64,000 nt of DNA from Drosophila miranda (taxonomy: Eukaryota; Arthropoda; Insecta; Diptera; Drosophilidae). Below, piece after piece: positions 44,001 to 55,461 of this stretch (the stretch's first letter is position 1; each line of letters starts with the position of its first letter). Location of the stretch: assembly GCF_003369915.1 (NCBI RefSeq), contig NC_046676.1, positions 24,800,001 to 24,864,000 on the forward strand. Direction: 5' to 3'. The notes below the pieces were generated by a model. It made no database searches. It saw only the letters and a list, made by a program, of their open reading frames with translations, and was not told the DNA's origin. Made by a program: the position numbers and the translations under genes.

Positions 44001-46769
44001 AGATATAAGGAGCGGAGCTCGTGAGCTACTGTCCATAGAGATGAGATCGTGACGGGTATGGATTCTCTCTGCTGTCTCTGCTGTTGGGGTTCCACCTGTT
44101 CAAATCAGTCACAGCGTCACGGCCATAACCTATCCCAAAGAACGTTTGCTTTTTGCGCAGTGCAGAGCTTACTCTCACTGCGCAGGCGCTTCTCCGAGCA
44201 GCTCCTGGCTGCGCACTTTTTGGGGCACGCCAGTCGTACTTTTTATAACTCACCTATTTTCGTGCCAAAGGGAGGGGGAGGTGGGGGAGATTGATTTTCC
44301 AAATGTGAGACGTGACCAAAACACACGACACACGACCCTCCATTCGCTTTGTTTTTCGGTCCATTGCTTGTCCACTGCCAGGCCGAGCTCTCATTGATGC
44401 CTTCTCCCAGAATGTTCGAGTGAAGCACTGGTTGTTCAAGAGGCTGTTTTCGCTTAGCAAATATCTGAAAAGGAACTACAGCCACGGCCGCCCACCATTC
44501 AAGGTTATCAAAATGCTGATGCTCCACGGCAAGCGCAACGTAACTAGAGTTGTCCGAGATTACCCACGATACTCACGGTATCAAAAGCCACATAACTGAC
44601 TCCACTCTCCTCTCTCCATCTTGCAGGCTGGATCCGGATCAGGGTCGGGTGCTGGAGCGCCAGTGCCGCCACAGCGTCACTCATCCATACGGCCCAATGC
44701 CCCGCTGACTCCACCCACGCACATGGCCAACGCCTCGCATCAGTTTGGTAGCAATTCAGGACTGTCGGCAGGAGGAGGAGCAGGAGGTGCAACTGTGGGC
44801 CGCCTGGTCATCGATTTGGAGACCAAGTTCGGGAAGCGATTCCACAACGTGACCGAGTTCCCCAAGCCGCCGCCGTTTCTTAATATACAAAAAATCTATC
44901 CTAGTCGAACGTTTAAGGCGAGCAACGGTATGTAGTCGTCTGTGAGCGTGTGAGTGTGTGTGGGTGTGTCTGTTCTGTGAGTGCTTTAAATACATGTGTA
45001 CAGTATTTAGAGATACACAACCACATACACATATGTATATGTTTATGTAACTGCGTTTATTCTTATATACACACATGGAATGCAATGCTGTTATATAATT
45101 ATGTAATTGTTTCTTAAGGCACACGCTCTGTCATTTCGCATACAACGATTCTTATCTTTTATACATACAACTCATGCTATATACATATATATTATTTTAA
45201 ACATGTATTACTTACTATTATGATTATGATTATTATTGTTTAACACACTGAAAACCCATCCAATCGAACACAAAGAAACAAACACATGCAAATGCATACA
45301 AATGCAACCAGGGGAGTTTAGGAATCTTTTTTTTGGATTATTGTTGTTTTATTTTACTGTTAACGAGCCAATAAAATTTGAATGTATGAAGAGTAGATGA
45401 ATGTTATCTTGTATATTGCATAATACTAAAGTTGAATAGCTTTATCCAAACACTATCTATCTTATACCATCTAATGTTAAAGTTTGTTAAATTTCACAAG
45501 AAGAAGAAGATAGGGAGATGAAGATCAGATACGATCAACATCTCCATAAAATATGTTAACGAAACGCGATATTACCACTAAGCACACACAATATTATTAC
45601 GCATAGCTATAGATATATCCCGTATATATTCATATGTACTATGTGTGTGTATGTAAAGAGAAGTCCTTCCATATACCACCGTATCCCCCTCCCCCGCAAT
45701 CGATCCACACACAACACAACACATTTGAAATACATGTAGCGCATGCTTTTTAATTGTACTCCACTCCCATCATATCTTTTATATATCTTACCTATCTGTA
45801 CGCGCATCTCTAAATGCATATGCATACATAGGCATACACACACATATTATGTACATATATCCGACATCCGATGCGATGAATTTTAGTTCTAGTATCCAAC
45901 AGGCACACTACGAGTATAATTGTTTGTTTTAATTTTAAAGTTATCTTTTGGATGGAACAATAAACCAAAATTCGATTGGATTTACATCAACATGTAAACC
46001 ATTTCATTTGTTTTGTATTAAAATTTAAATATAAAACAGAAAAGAGCTACAGGTGTTCCACTGTTCGCTGTCCGTTATACTTAATTTTTGTATCGGTTGT
46101 TATCTTCAGTGGCTCCTTCTGATATACCGAAGTATGTCATACAGTTTTGCATTCCTTTCGTCACCTGTTTTGTGTTTCTCTTCATTTGTGACGTCTTTGA
46201 GCTCTTCTTTCCACTGCATTTACACCTTTGGCAGTTCCTTTCTTTCCTTTCCGTTTATCATTTGTATGCTTCGTCGGAGTTTTGCCTGCACAAACATTGA
46301 TCAAGATATCCCCATATCGATCCCATTGATCTATCTCTCTATATCTTGCGCTATCTATCCATTTTTTTAAATATATCTCTCTCTCCCCACTGCCTCTCTC
46401 CCTCTCTCTCTCTGTCTCTCTCACACTTCAGCTGCCGCCCAGACGCCCAGCAACAACAACATCAGCATTAACAACAACATTTCGGCTGTCTGCAACAACA
46501 ATGCCAGCATAAATACCAATTCAATGGCTCCGGGGGGAAGAGGTACACTGCCGCCAGCACTGAAGCCAGCCTATGCACCACTGAAGAAGCACCGGGCACC
46601 TGCACCACCGCCTCAGGCAGGCGTGGCCGCTGCCACAGTGTCCGTAATACGGCAATCTAGTTTCTTGTACGGCGGCGGAGCAGCCGGAACGGCCGGTAGT
46701 GCCTCCTCCCCCGTTCGACCCCAATCACAGGCGGCGGGAAGTGTGGCGCGCAACTCGACGGTCTGCTGA
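41032..46769 (+). CDS. Vrp1: Verprolin 1 / WIP (WASP-interacting protein)
   Basis: Exons 41032..41440, 41524..41816, 42202..42356, 42604..42996, 43205..~43332, 43409..43881, 44627..44927, 46432..46769; about 830 aa. Vrp1 binds actin and WASp and drives Arp2/3 actin polymerisation in myoblast fusion. The N terminus is a profilin-type polyproline run (IPPPPGPPPPPGPPPPP). The WH2 actin-binding motif follows (about 37-55, RSALLSSIQKGTKLRK). The middle is Ser/Pro/Asn-rich with further PPPPP motifs. Exon 7 (44627..44927) carries the WASp EVH1-binding segment (FGKRFHNVTEFPKPPPF and KIYPSRTFKAS). The last exon ends in STVC. The exon at 43205 has a phase conflict: the strong donor at 43335 leaves the frame one base short, while a weaker donor at 43333 keeps it open. 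The start directly follows a CAG acceptor. Confidence 0.92.
44312..44599 (+). CDS. Coding-like frame inside a Vrp1 intron
   Basis: The downstream two thirds of this frame (from about 44391, after a TGCCAG acceptor-like site, to TGA at 44599) read like real protein. The frame is basic and aromatic, with LIDAFSQNVRVKHWLFKRLF, YSHGRPPFKVIKMLMLHGKR and VVRDYPRYSRYQKPHN. I recognise no family. The frame does not match the phase of the preceding Vrp1 exon (phase 0), so a simple Vrp1 isoform is unlikely. It might be the last exon of a small nested gene whose first exon I cannot place. Confidence 0.3.
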   Translation: MTKTHDTRPSIRFVFRSIACPLPGRALIDAFSQNVRVKHWLFKRLFSLSKYLKRNYSHGRPPFKVIKMLMLHGKRNVTRVVRDYPRYSRYQKPHN

Positions 46770-46866
46770 GGCGATCCATATCGTTGCCCATGAGTTGTAC
46801 ATAATGCGGATATACGGTGTGGCACGGTGCGGAGTGATTGTACAAAATTTTACGAAAGGTTGATCA

Positions 46867-46872
46867 AATAAA
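46867..46872 (+). terminator. Proximal poly(A) signal of Vrp1
   Basis: AATAAA 98 nt after the Vrp1 stop. A longer 3' UTR is possible, since the next 1.1 kb is AT-rich and gene-free up to Plekhm1. Confidence 0.55.
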
Positions 46873-47994
46873 AGTGGAACAATACCAAATACCACTCTTC
46901 TGAGGGAACGAATCGAATCCCAATTTATGCGCGCAACTCTCTGTAGCGTCTTCCCTGGCAGCACTTGGCAAGCAAGCCAATCCTTAACCATAGTTGTTCG
47001 TTTTGTATATAGGAAATAGCACCTAAAGTTAGTAAAATTATGAAAACAGCAATATAGCAGCCAGCAAATCTTTTATAAGTATATGCATTGTATCTGTATG
47101 TTTCAATACGATTGTATTGTATTTAGGAGCGCCTCTATATGAATATCTTACTAGACTGAACCTGTTAAAACCCAGCAACAACACAACTAATTAATATATG
47201 TAGATACGAGTATACACGAATACTTGGAGGGGGGAATGGAATACTCTGCACTGGGATACTTGAAGAGCCTCTAGAGTCTAGACTCTAGTGCAATACACAC
47301 AAAACGAAGAATGTTAGATGCAATACCTAATCGAAGCACAACTGAGAGCATTTCAACGAATCTTGTCATACACTTGTCACTATTTTAGAGTCTAATAAAA
47401 CTAGTGGTAATACCCAGATTTGTGTGATAAAATCTCTCTCAAGTATCTAATCTAAGATCTATCCGCAATTGGTGAACATTTGTTAGATCTTTTTGGCCAT
47501 ACATACTGTATGAATGTATACAGAATAGAATGTAATACGAGTACTGCTCTACATAAATATTATTATTACTATTATTATTATTGAATTCAATTATTGTTGT
47601 TAGAATTGGTGTCACTAGAAGTATTAACCAGCATTTAACATAACGTTTTATTCAGCATCCGAATCATAATCATTGCAGTTATCAGATAAATAAATTCCAA
47701 AATCATTTTGAAAACTTTGAGCAAACTTTGAACTTGTCATTGGCTTGGCCCAAAGTTGACGCAATGAACGCGGTAAGTCAATCGATATCTACTATATAAA
47801 CGAGTATATATGTATGTGTATATAGTGAATATTTGAGTAAAGTGTGTGTAAATGCTGACAAGACAAGCCATAACATAACAGCAAAGCACTTAAATCTAGT
47901 TTAAAGGTAAAGTAAAGCCTTTTCTTGGGGTTAGCCATAATAATATATCGCACTTTTACAAACTTATTCGTTAACAAAACTATCGGATTTTATC
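46873..47994. other. Intergenic between convergent Vrp1 and Plekhm1
   Basis: AT-rich. It contains a perfect 18-bp palindrome at 47271-47288 (CTAGAGTCTAGACTCTAG) and, on the minus strand, an AATAAA at 47652-47647 that could end Plekhm1. No gene seen. Confidence 0.5.
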
Positions 47995-50444
47995 CTAGGC
48001 CGTCTCATGCTTTTCCTTGAGGGTTTGCACGGCCTCTTGGAGGCCTTGATCCTCGCGCTTGCGTCGTCGCTCGCACTTGGGACATGGCTGCTGCTCGTTA
48101 AGACACTCCGCATGAAATACAGCACCGCAGGCCAGACACTGAAATTAGGCATTCAATGAAAACAGTCGGCGAAAAGAAAGGGACGACTAGCATACCCGAT
48201 ATGTGGTGCTAATGTGGAAGGGATAGAGTACCCTAGGACTCTGGCATATCTCGCAGATGAAGCCCTTCAGCTGGCACAGACGACACTTAAGTACGTGCGC
48301 CTCGCCCATCTTGAAAGCCTTCTGCAGCTGCTGGCACAGCGCGCCGCGCTGAATCAGACCCAGATCCGCTATCGAGTACTGGTGTATATGCTCGTAAAGG
48401 TACTCCCGGCCGCAGAAGAAATTCTGCAGGAGCTCAATGCTGGTCGGCGCACACGTGTAAAGGTATGCGCGTATAAAGTTGAGCCGAATGCGCAACGACT
48501 GGAGTTCGGCCATAGCATCGGATGCAAAGTAAATGCTGGGATTCAGCAGCTGCATGTCCAGAAACGGCTGCGACCTAAACTCGGCCAGAAAGGTGGCCGC
48601 CCGCTTGCTGACGCTGTACTTGCGAAAGTCCCAATTGTAAATAATGCGCGCAGGAATCAGCTGCGACTCCACATCCATGCAGCTGTTGCAGTAGTAATTC
48701 CCGCTGAAGGCGCAGACTCTGTAAGAGATGAACTTTTCAATTGATGGAACTCCCGTCTTAGTTCCACTCACTGAAAGTTGGTGTAGCCTATTCCAAGAGG
48801 GTGCTGACAGCTCTTGCACAGAAATCCCTGGGCATCCAGACCAGGCTCCCGCGCCAGTTGGCAGAGCTGGGCCACCATCTGCTGCAGCTCCGCCATGTCA
48901 AAGTCCGAGGCGAGCAATTCAAATTCGGAGTTCGTCTGCGGAGAGAAAGGCGGTAAGGTTTGTTGGCTTTAGGCTCTATGTTGCTTACATCTAGGGACTG
49001 CAAGTCACTCAGGTCGTCGGACACAGGGGGCTCGCTCTCCCGCTGAGCATGGGCCACATTCAAAGTGGAGGCACTGGCCCGGAACTTCTCCCAAATCTCC
49101 GACCAACCAGCTCCACTTTCGCGGTTGTTCTCGTGCTTCCGCAGCAGGGCATTGTAGCTGCAGCGATCTGTGGTGGGAGAGCGCAGGCTGCTCGAGCTGC
49201 TCATGCTCACGGACCGCTGAAAGAGACGCGATGCGGGCGGCTCGGTGGCCGTGGGCGAGAGATCCAGGTCGCCGGACCAGGAGGTCTGCATGAGATTGGA
49301 GAGGGAATTGCTACCATGGGGCAGACTGGTCAGTTCTTCATCTGCCAGGTCGGCGAAGGACTCTTCTATATGACGCTTGGACCGCTTCCGGGACCTCTGG
49401 TTGCTCCCCGAACGAGCCACTGGCTCTCCAGCTTCACTCGTTTCTGCTGTTGCTACGGGCGGGGACTGCTCCTCGCTTATGATGTCCATTTCGTCAAACT
49501 TTTGTATGAGAAGGTCGAGGTTCTCGCGCTGGCTCAAATCCGGCACTCCGAAGTTGCCGCTCCGGCTGAAGGGGCTGTTAGAAATGGACTCTGAGAAGAG
49601 CTCATTGGTCTGCAGAGGCTGCGGGGTGGGTATGGTCACAATATCGGAGCCCAGGGAGCTGGCTATGTCTACTCCACTGCTAATCTGTAATGAAGTATTC
49701 AAAATAGTCAGCCATACAATGAACTAGATTATGGACCAGTGCATACCGGACATGATTTAAGGGCAGGCGTCCACAGATCCGATAGCTGCAAAGAGTAGTC
49801 CGGCCAGTGGTTTAACAGGCTCGAGTTAACCGGCAAGTCGAACTGGACGTAGGCCTCTAGGCTTTCCATAATCTTGGAAGCCGTCTCCAGGCCATCGGCA
49901 TCCTTGGCCAAAGCGTGTCGCTTGTAGTAGTGCGACATGGCAAAGCTATTCTTCCGCATGACGTTAAGGTACGACGAGAACACCGATTCGTTGAGGGATT
50001 GACGCACCCAGGCGCGACACTGGCCAATCTCCGAGGTGATCTGACTCAGACCCTGGATCTGCTCGATCACCTGCTTGTGCATGAAAACCATGCAGGGGGA
50101 CCAGAAGCTGGGATCTGGCCGCCGTTCCACATCGCCCGTAATCACATTTAAGGTGGCCCAAAGGAACGAGTCCTTCAGGCCATGCAGGAACACCGCCTCC
50201 AAGGTGGTGCACAGGGCACTGGTCTGCTCGCACAGCCCCACAACCTCTGAAATGTGGGACGTCCCCTCCTCCTACATTAGCAATGATTCATAGAGTGCAC
50301 CCAGAACTTACCCAACCCCTTCTGCTTGACCTCAAACTCGATCTCGCGGGCATTCTCGTTCAAAGTGTTTATCAGCGCTCCCTTCACGACATTTTCGCGC
50401 TTCGACGAAAAACTATTGTTGAGACTACGAAACAGGGAGCTCAT
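47995..50444 (-). CDS. Plekhm1: RUN and Rubicon-homology protein, Plekhm1-like
   Basis: Six exons, complement(50312..50444, 49747..50246, 48989..49684, 48772..48935, 48196..48718, 47995..48138), 719 aa, all phases consistent. The family links late endosomes and autophagosomes to lysosomes through Rab7 and HOPS. A RUN domain (about 45-200) has LCTTLEAVFLHGLKDS, CRAWVRQSLNESVFSSYL and HYYKRHALAKDADG, close to vertebrate PLEKHM1. Residues 212-440 are disordered, with a GWSEIW segment that could be an LC3-interacting motif. The C-terminal Rubicon-homology zinc domain (about 478-705) has FLCKSCQHPLG, GNYYCNSC, CRLCQLKGFICEIC, CGAVFHAEC and CPKC. No PH domains are visible, unlike vertebrate PLEKHM1, so Rubicon is the alternative name. 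Exon 2 begins at the acceptor in ACATTTCAG, the only one in the right phase. Confidence 0.85.
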
Positions 50445-50471
50445 TGGTCCGTAAAGCTCTTTGTTTTGTTT
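50416..50471 (-). repeat. Plekhm1 5' end, genuine copy (P1)
   Basis: This segment holds the ATG (50444-50442), the first nine codons and 27 nt of 5' leader of Plekhm1. It recurs at 50924-50976 and 51175-51236. The shared core on the plus strand is CTACGAAACAGGGAGCTCAT. Confidence 0.8.
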
Positions 50472-50499
50472 TGGACCTTATCCATAAGATATACGGTCC

Positions 50500-50760
50500 G
50501 ATCCTCAGAAATATACCAAAATATTCCGTCTCATTTGAAAAATATACCGTAACTATACTGACAAATTCAACTTCTATTTTACATATTCCTCGTTTTTGAT
50601 ATTCCGTGGAATATTACTTGCTATATAGAACATTTAGCCATGCCCACATAACTTTATCCGATTAGTGAATCTATTTTCTAATTGACTGGATTATTTTAAA
50701 TACTTGCTTTTATTGCACTTCGCATATAAAGTTTTTTTTAGCGAAAATGGTCAAACAAAC
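50500..50760 (+). repeat. Dispersed repeat R, copy C
   Basis: Immediately upstream of Plekhm1. It has the full block order: CAGAAATATACC, CTCATTTGAAAAATATACCG, TACTGACAAATTCAA, TTCCTCGTTTTTGATATTCC, GCCCACATAACTTTATCCGA and a TTTTATTG block. It ends in a GCGAAAATGGTCAAACAAAC stretch also seen at the end of copy A. Confidence 0.8.
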
Positions 50761-50794
50761 AAAAACAAAAGAGGATAGTCGTTCCTATTGTTCA

Positions 50795-50923
50795 ATTTTG
50801 ATATTCCGTCGAATATTATTAGCTAGATAAAACAATTTGCCATGCCCACATAATTTTATCCGATTAGTGAATCTATTTTCTACTTGACTGGCTTATTCTA
50901 AATATTTGCTTTTATTGGGTTTC
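50795..50923 (+). repeat. Dispersed repeat R, copy D (partial)
   Basis: Holds the right half of R, from TTTTGATATTCCGT through the CCCACATAATTTTATCCGAT and CTTTTATTG blocks, directly followed by a copy of the Plekhm1 5' end. Confidence 0.8.
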
Positions 50924-50976
50924 TGTTGTTAAGGCTACGAAACAGGGAGCTCATTGGTCCGTAATCTTTGTTTTGT
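50924..50976 (-). repeat. Duplicated Plekhm1 5' end (P2)
   Basis: Matches the Plekhm1 start region over about 50 nt with a few changes, including the ATG and its following AGCTCCCTGTTTCGTAG codons. No exon downstream continues the frame, so it is a nonfunctional or promoter-only copy. Confidence 0.75.
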
Positions 50977-50982
50977 CCGTCC

Positions 50983-51174
50983 GACCCTCAGAAATCAGTC
51001 TCATTTGAAAAATATACTGACGAATTCAAGTTCCATCATATTCCTCGTTTTTGATATTCCGTGGAATATTAGTAGCTATATAGAACATTTAGCCATGCCC
51101 ACATAATGTTATCCGATTAGTGAATCTATTTTCTACTTGAATGGCCTATTCTAAATATTTGCTTTTATTGGATT
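50983..51174 (+). repeat. Dispersed repeat R, copy E
   Basis: Nearly complete R with internal loss of one ATATACC module. It reads from CCTCAGAAATCAGTCTCATT through TTTTATTGG and is followed by a third Plekhm1 5'-end copy. It is very similar to copy D. Confidence 0.8.
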
Positions 51175-51236
51175 TCTGTTGTTGAGGCTACGAAACAGGG
51201 AGCTCATTGATCCGTAAAGCTTTTTCTTTTGTCTTG
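51175..51236 (-). repeat. Duplicated Plekhm1 5' end (P3)
   Basis: Third copy of the Plekhm1 start region. The ATG is altered in context (TCATTGATCC instead of TCATTGGTCC) but retained. It lies 253 bp from P2; P1 and P2 are 510 bp apart, about twice that period. Confidence 0.75.
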
Positions 51237-51497
51237 GGTTATCACCACTGTTGCCATTTTAGCTTATTTTAAGGAGATTTGGCTGATTTTAAAATCAAAA
51301 AGCTTGAAAAATAATTGAAATGCTTATAGCTTGAAATCTAACTTATTTCAAGTTTAATTTAGCTTTTTTTGGCTTAAGCAAGTTTAGTACAAAAGAATTT
51401 TTGTTTTCGATTTTATTGTAATATTTGTAGCCATCCAGTCATGAATTTACAAATAAGTTTAAACAATGTCCACTAAATTAATTTCTTTACATGGCAA

Positions 51498-51550
51498 CTA
51501 CATCTTTATGTAATTACCATGGAGCCCCATGGAACCGCCAGTGTGAAAAC
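51498..51550 (+). repeat. Dispersed repeat S, copy 2
   Basis: CTACATCTTTATGTAATTA followed closely by AGCCCCATGGAACCGCCAG, the same two blocks as at 17801-17912 but without the intervening 60 nt. Confidence 0.6.
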
Positions 51551-54500
51551 AGCTGATTCCACCTAGGGCTGCAGGTCGACACATGTCAGCGAATGAGGAG
51601 CTGTGTGAGCTCCAATGTGTGACGTCTCCGCTAGTTGGTAACGGCTCGATTCGAATTTACAAATAAATGTCTATCAATCTTGTTTGCAGTTCAGATGGCA
51701 ACCAAATGTTTTTCAAGCCAATCAAATGTATCTACGATATGTCTGTTTCTACTGATTCCAGCTAATCTTCTCGAACCCGATCTGGTTATTCTTGACTTTC
51801 TTCAGTCACGGCCCGGCCCCATCAGAGAGCTTATGTGTTTGAACGCTCGATTATGGCGAAAAAAAATACCCTACGCAAATGGCCAACAAAAAAAGTCTGT
51901 CCCAAAAGACAAATTATTAATGTGTTTATTTGTTTCTCTGGGTTTTTTTCGGTTTCGGTTTGGGTTTCAATGAACCGTCATATCTTGCTTACTCGCAATC
52001 GTATTCCATGCAGGGAATGACTCAACTAGCAATTTTGCAGTAATTCCCAAGTTTTCAGATTTATTTATGAAAGACAAGTCCAGTCCCATCCAGCGCATCC
52101 CATGAGATAAGAAAAACCCGATGCACCCCACCCCCTGCTTTAAATAAAACCAAAATCGAAATTTGTGTTAAGGTCGCGGTCGCGGTGACCAACAAGAGCT
52201 AATGTATGTACGAGTATATGTATATGTATGCTTGTATGTTGTTGTTAACGCATTTTTCAATATTTTTGCAATAAAAAAGATGCGCCTTTGTGGTAGTATC
52301 TCTCTGTCTCTTGGCCCGAAGCAGCCGCCGTCAACTGGTTCAGCACTCAAAATGCCGAATGCAAACTGGTCGGCGGTTTCCATCAACTTTTCGAGTGTTC
52401 CAGTGTGATGATGTTTTTGGTGTTTTTGTTTTCGAAAACGTTTTCCATGTGGGATGCGTTCGACAATTGCATTTTATTGAATTTTATTAATACGAAACTG
52501 GTTGCGAAATCGTAAACAACATAAACAATTTGGCAAACAGTGATTACGCGATGTGTTAACCTTTTAAGTTTTCCCCCCCAAAAAAGATTTAGCATCCTCG
52601 CACGAAAACAGCTAGCGGAAGTCCGACTTGGGGCCTGAGTCGCGACTGTTAATCGGATTCGGTGTGAAATTAATAATTATAAACAATTAATAAAACCCAA
52701 TCCCAGGTGAAAGGGTAGCTCGGTTCGCTTCGGTTTCGGTTTTGGGGTCACGCAGGCGCAGACCCCACTCTGGGTGTCATTTCCCAACGGAGGGAGAGAC
52801 TCTATTAAAGTAAATAATATATAGCTTGAATGCTTTTTCAGCTTTGCTAGTGTTGTCGCTGACTTTGCAGTTTTCGCAGAGACAGAGGGCTGCTCCTAAT
52901 GCTACCAGAGCAATACCAGAGCCAGACCTGGCTCTACCGTTCATTCCCATTGTTGTGGGCCAAAGAAACGAAACGAAACGAAATTTATAAAAACGTTTGT
53001 TTTCGTAATACAATTTTGATTACTTCTTTGACGCCGCTGAGTCCCGGGTCGGGGGACCATTGATGGGCTTTGTCTCAGTTCCCGGCCCCTTTGTCCGTCT
53101 CTAAGCGTTTTGATTTATTGTCGGGCGGCGGGCGCCGCGGCGCAACCAACAAAAGCCCAAAGCTACTGTTGGGCATTGGGCGGGATACGGCCCATTTGGC
53201 AATATCTTTGCTGTAATTGTAGCAGTAATAATAGCAATGATTCCCGATGATGATGCCAAAGCTAAACAAGCAATCATTGACATCACAGATACTGACACAT
53301 GGCCGCTCTAAAGGAGGGGTAAGTGTACTACGAGTACGTGTAGATAATATAGCAAGCCCAGCGCCACTACTACGCCCCTGCGCGACTTACACGGGGCTAG
53401 AGCCGAGACCGAGGTGACGACCCATCATCAGGCGCTAGGAAGCTGACTCTTTGATCGTCCAAAGGCAAATGCCGGTAATATGCTCAAATGCGGAACCAAT
53501 AAGCTGACATAATTTCGTTTGATGGGTTTTGCTTGGGCCAAAACATAATTACATTCCAGAGACATCACAAAGGTATGGTTACGGTCGGGCTTTTCAATAG
53601 GATTTCAGGGTAATTAGCGCATTATTTACTGAATACCATAGACGTTGGATAGTGGATGGGTTTATCATTCAAAAATAATCGTTGTCTGTATGACCGGACC
53701 TGCAGAAACATTCTTCACAATACTGACGGCACATCGTACAAGTTCGCCTCCACATGACGATGATCTAATCAACGATCGTGTTAATCGCTGGAACGGGCTT
53801 AAATGACAAAATTTCATCGATCACTGACTCCGCACTGATCAACGCATCTTCATTGATCTATCAACTCAACGTCTGGCCTGGTCGGGGTCTGGCTCTGACT
53901 CGATCCAGCCAAAATTTCAATGCAGCCCGATTCGCCCCAGTAGACTTCGCAGGCTTCGGGCTTCGAATGTCAATGTTTCTGTCAACGTTGTTTTTAAAGA
54001 CTGACTCTGACGACAGTCACTCTGAGAACAGGATCTGTCGGATCTGTGATAAATGGTTCGCATAAATTATGCATTGTTAGCATAATATTTGACAAAAATC
54101 AAGCCAAACCTGTCAACTAAAAATAAAACAAAGCCAAACACATTCGTTTTCAATTTCCATTTGCATTTTGACTGCGTGTGTTTTTTCTGTTGTAATACCC
54201 TTCTAGGGGATGGTAGTGGTAGAGACATCCAGTCTGTTTCCACGAAAAGTAGATCCTCAATGTTCGAGTTTTTTCTGCCTGAGATTTCTGTCGATATAGT
54301 TTGAGGGTATGCTAATCTTCGGCCAAAAAGCTACCCTTTTTTTCTGTTTATGCTAAATTTCTGTCTGTCTGAGAGTCGTTTGGTTTTGCTTTGGATTGGA
54401 AATGTTCGGCTGGAATGTTAAGCGGCTGTTAGCTGAATGTTGGATGTGGGAATGGGCTGTGCATCGGATCAGATCAGATCAGATGGGGCGGTGCGCAGTG

Positions 54501-55461
54501 GCTGACCTTGAACGTCATTGGCAATACGTCAGCGTGTGTGAGTGTAGAACAGTGTAGACAACAATTACATCAATTAGCTTACACTGCTTTCCAGTTGCAG
54601 CAGGCAATGGAAATGCGATTCAGAAAGAAGGGCTATCTTTGGGAATCCAAGCATTCGATGATGCTCTAATGGCAACTAAATGAAATTACGATTTGATTTT
54701 CTGAGTCGCGTAAAAACATTTGAAGTGGAAGTACGGTACCCCTCTTGAAGGGGAATGCAAAAGACTGGACAGAGTCAATCAGTAAACAAAACAGTTAGTG
54801 TTCCAGTATTTCCCTGGCTTATATTACCTGGAAGCCGATGCTGCTGCCGCTGCCAACGCCGGAGCCAGCGCCAGCGCCACAGTCACAGCCAGAGCAAGAG
54901 CCATGCTCCAAGTCAAGCTTCAAGCTCCAAGCGCTGCCAAGTTTATTGAAACCGCAGAACTCGTGAGCTGCGGACGTGTCTCGCTCGATCGCACCACCGC
55001 GCCACCTGTTAAATCCTCTCCGTTCGCTCTCTCTCGCACTCACACTCTCACTCTCAATCTGAAACTCAATCTCCCGATCGACTCCTCATAGCTGCTAGTT
55101 GCATCGTCGTCGGACGCGCGTCTTGGGGATTCGTGATATCGTGTCGCAGTTTGATTGAATTTGATGTGAATAATAGGCTGGAGAAGAGGCTGGAATATTA
55201 CATATTATTTGTATTTGGCAATACGGTGTTGTGCACACGCCGCCGCCGGCTCGCTTGCGTTGCCTTCGATTTTGTCATCGCCGCGGCTCCGATCATTGTT
55301 ATTCTGCTCCTACGCAATAATTATTCGAACTCGCTCGCGGATTTCGACTCTGTATTTGGGCAATGCCCAATTCTAAATTGTTAATTGCGTGACAAAGACA
55401 ACAAATAACAAACAAAAAAATACAACAGCGAGCAACTGTAAATCCTACCCTACCCACGAAA
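51551..55461. other. Intergenic and 5' leader of the mucin-like gene
   Basis: No gene supported. The region 54980-55461, with CTCTCTCGCACTCACACTCTCA and UTR-like CAACA/AACAAA sequence, probably includes the 5' UTR of the secreted protein gene. No TATA box is evident near it. Confidence 0.5.

Noticed and set aside
55133-55384. 83-codon frame upstream of the mucin-like signal-peptide exon
   Set aside because: No ATG at its head and it lies in the probable 5' leader; treated as untranslated.
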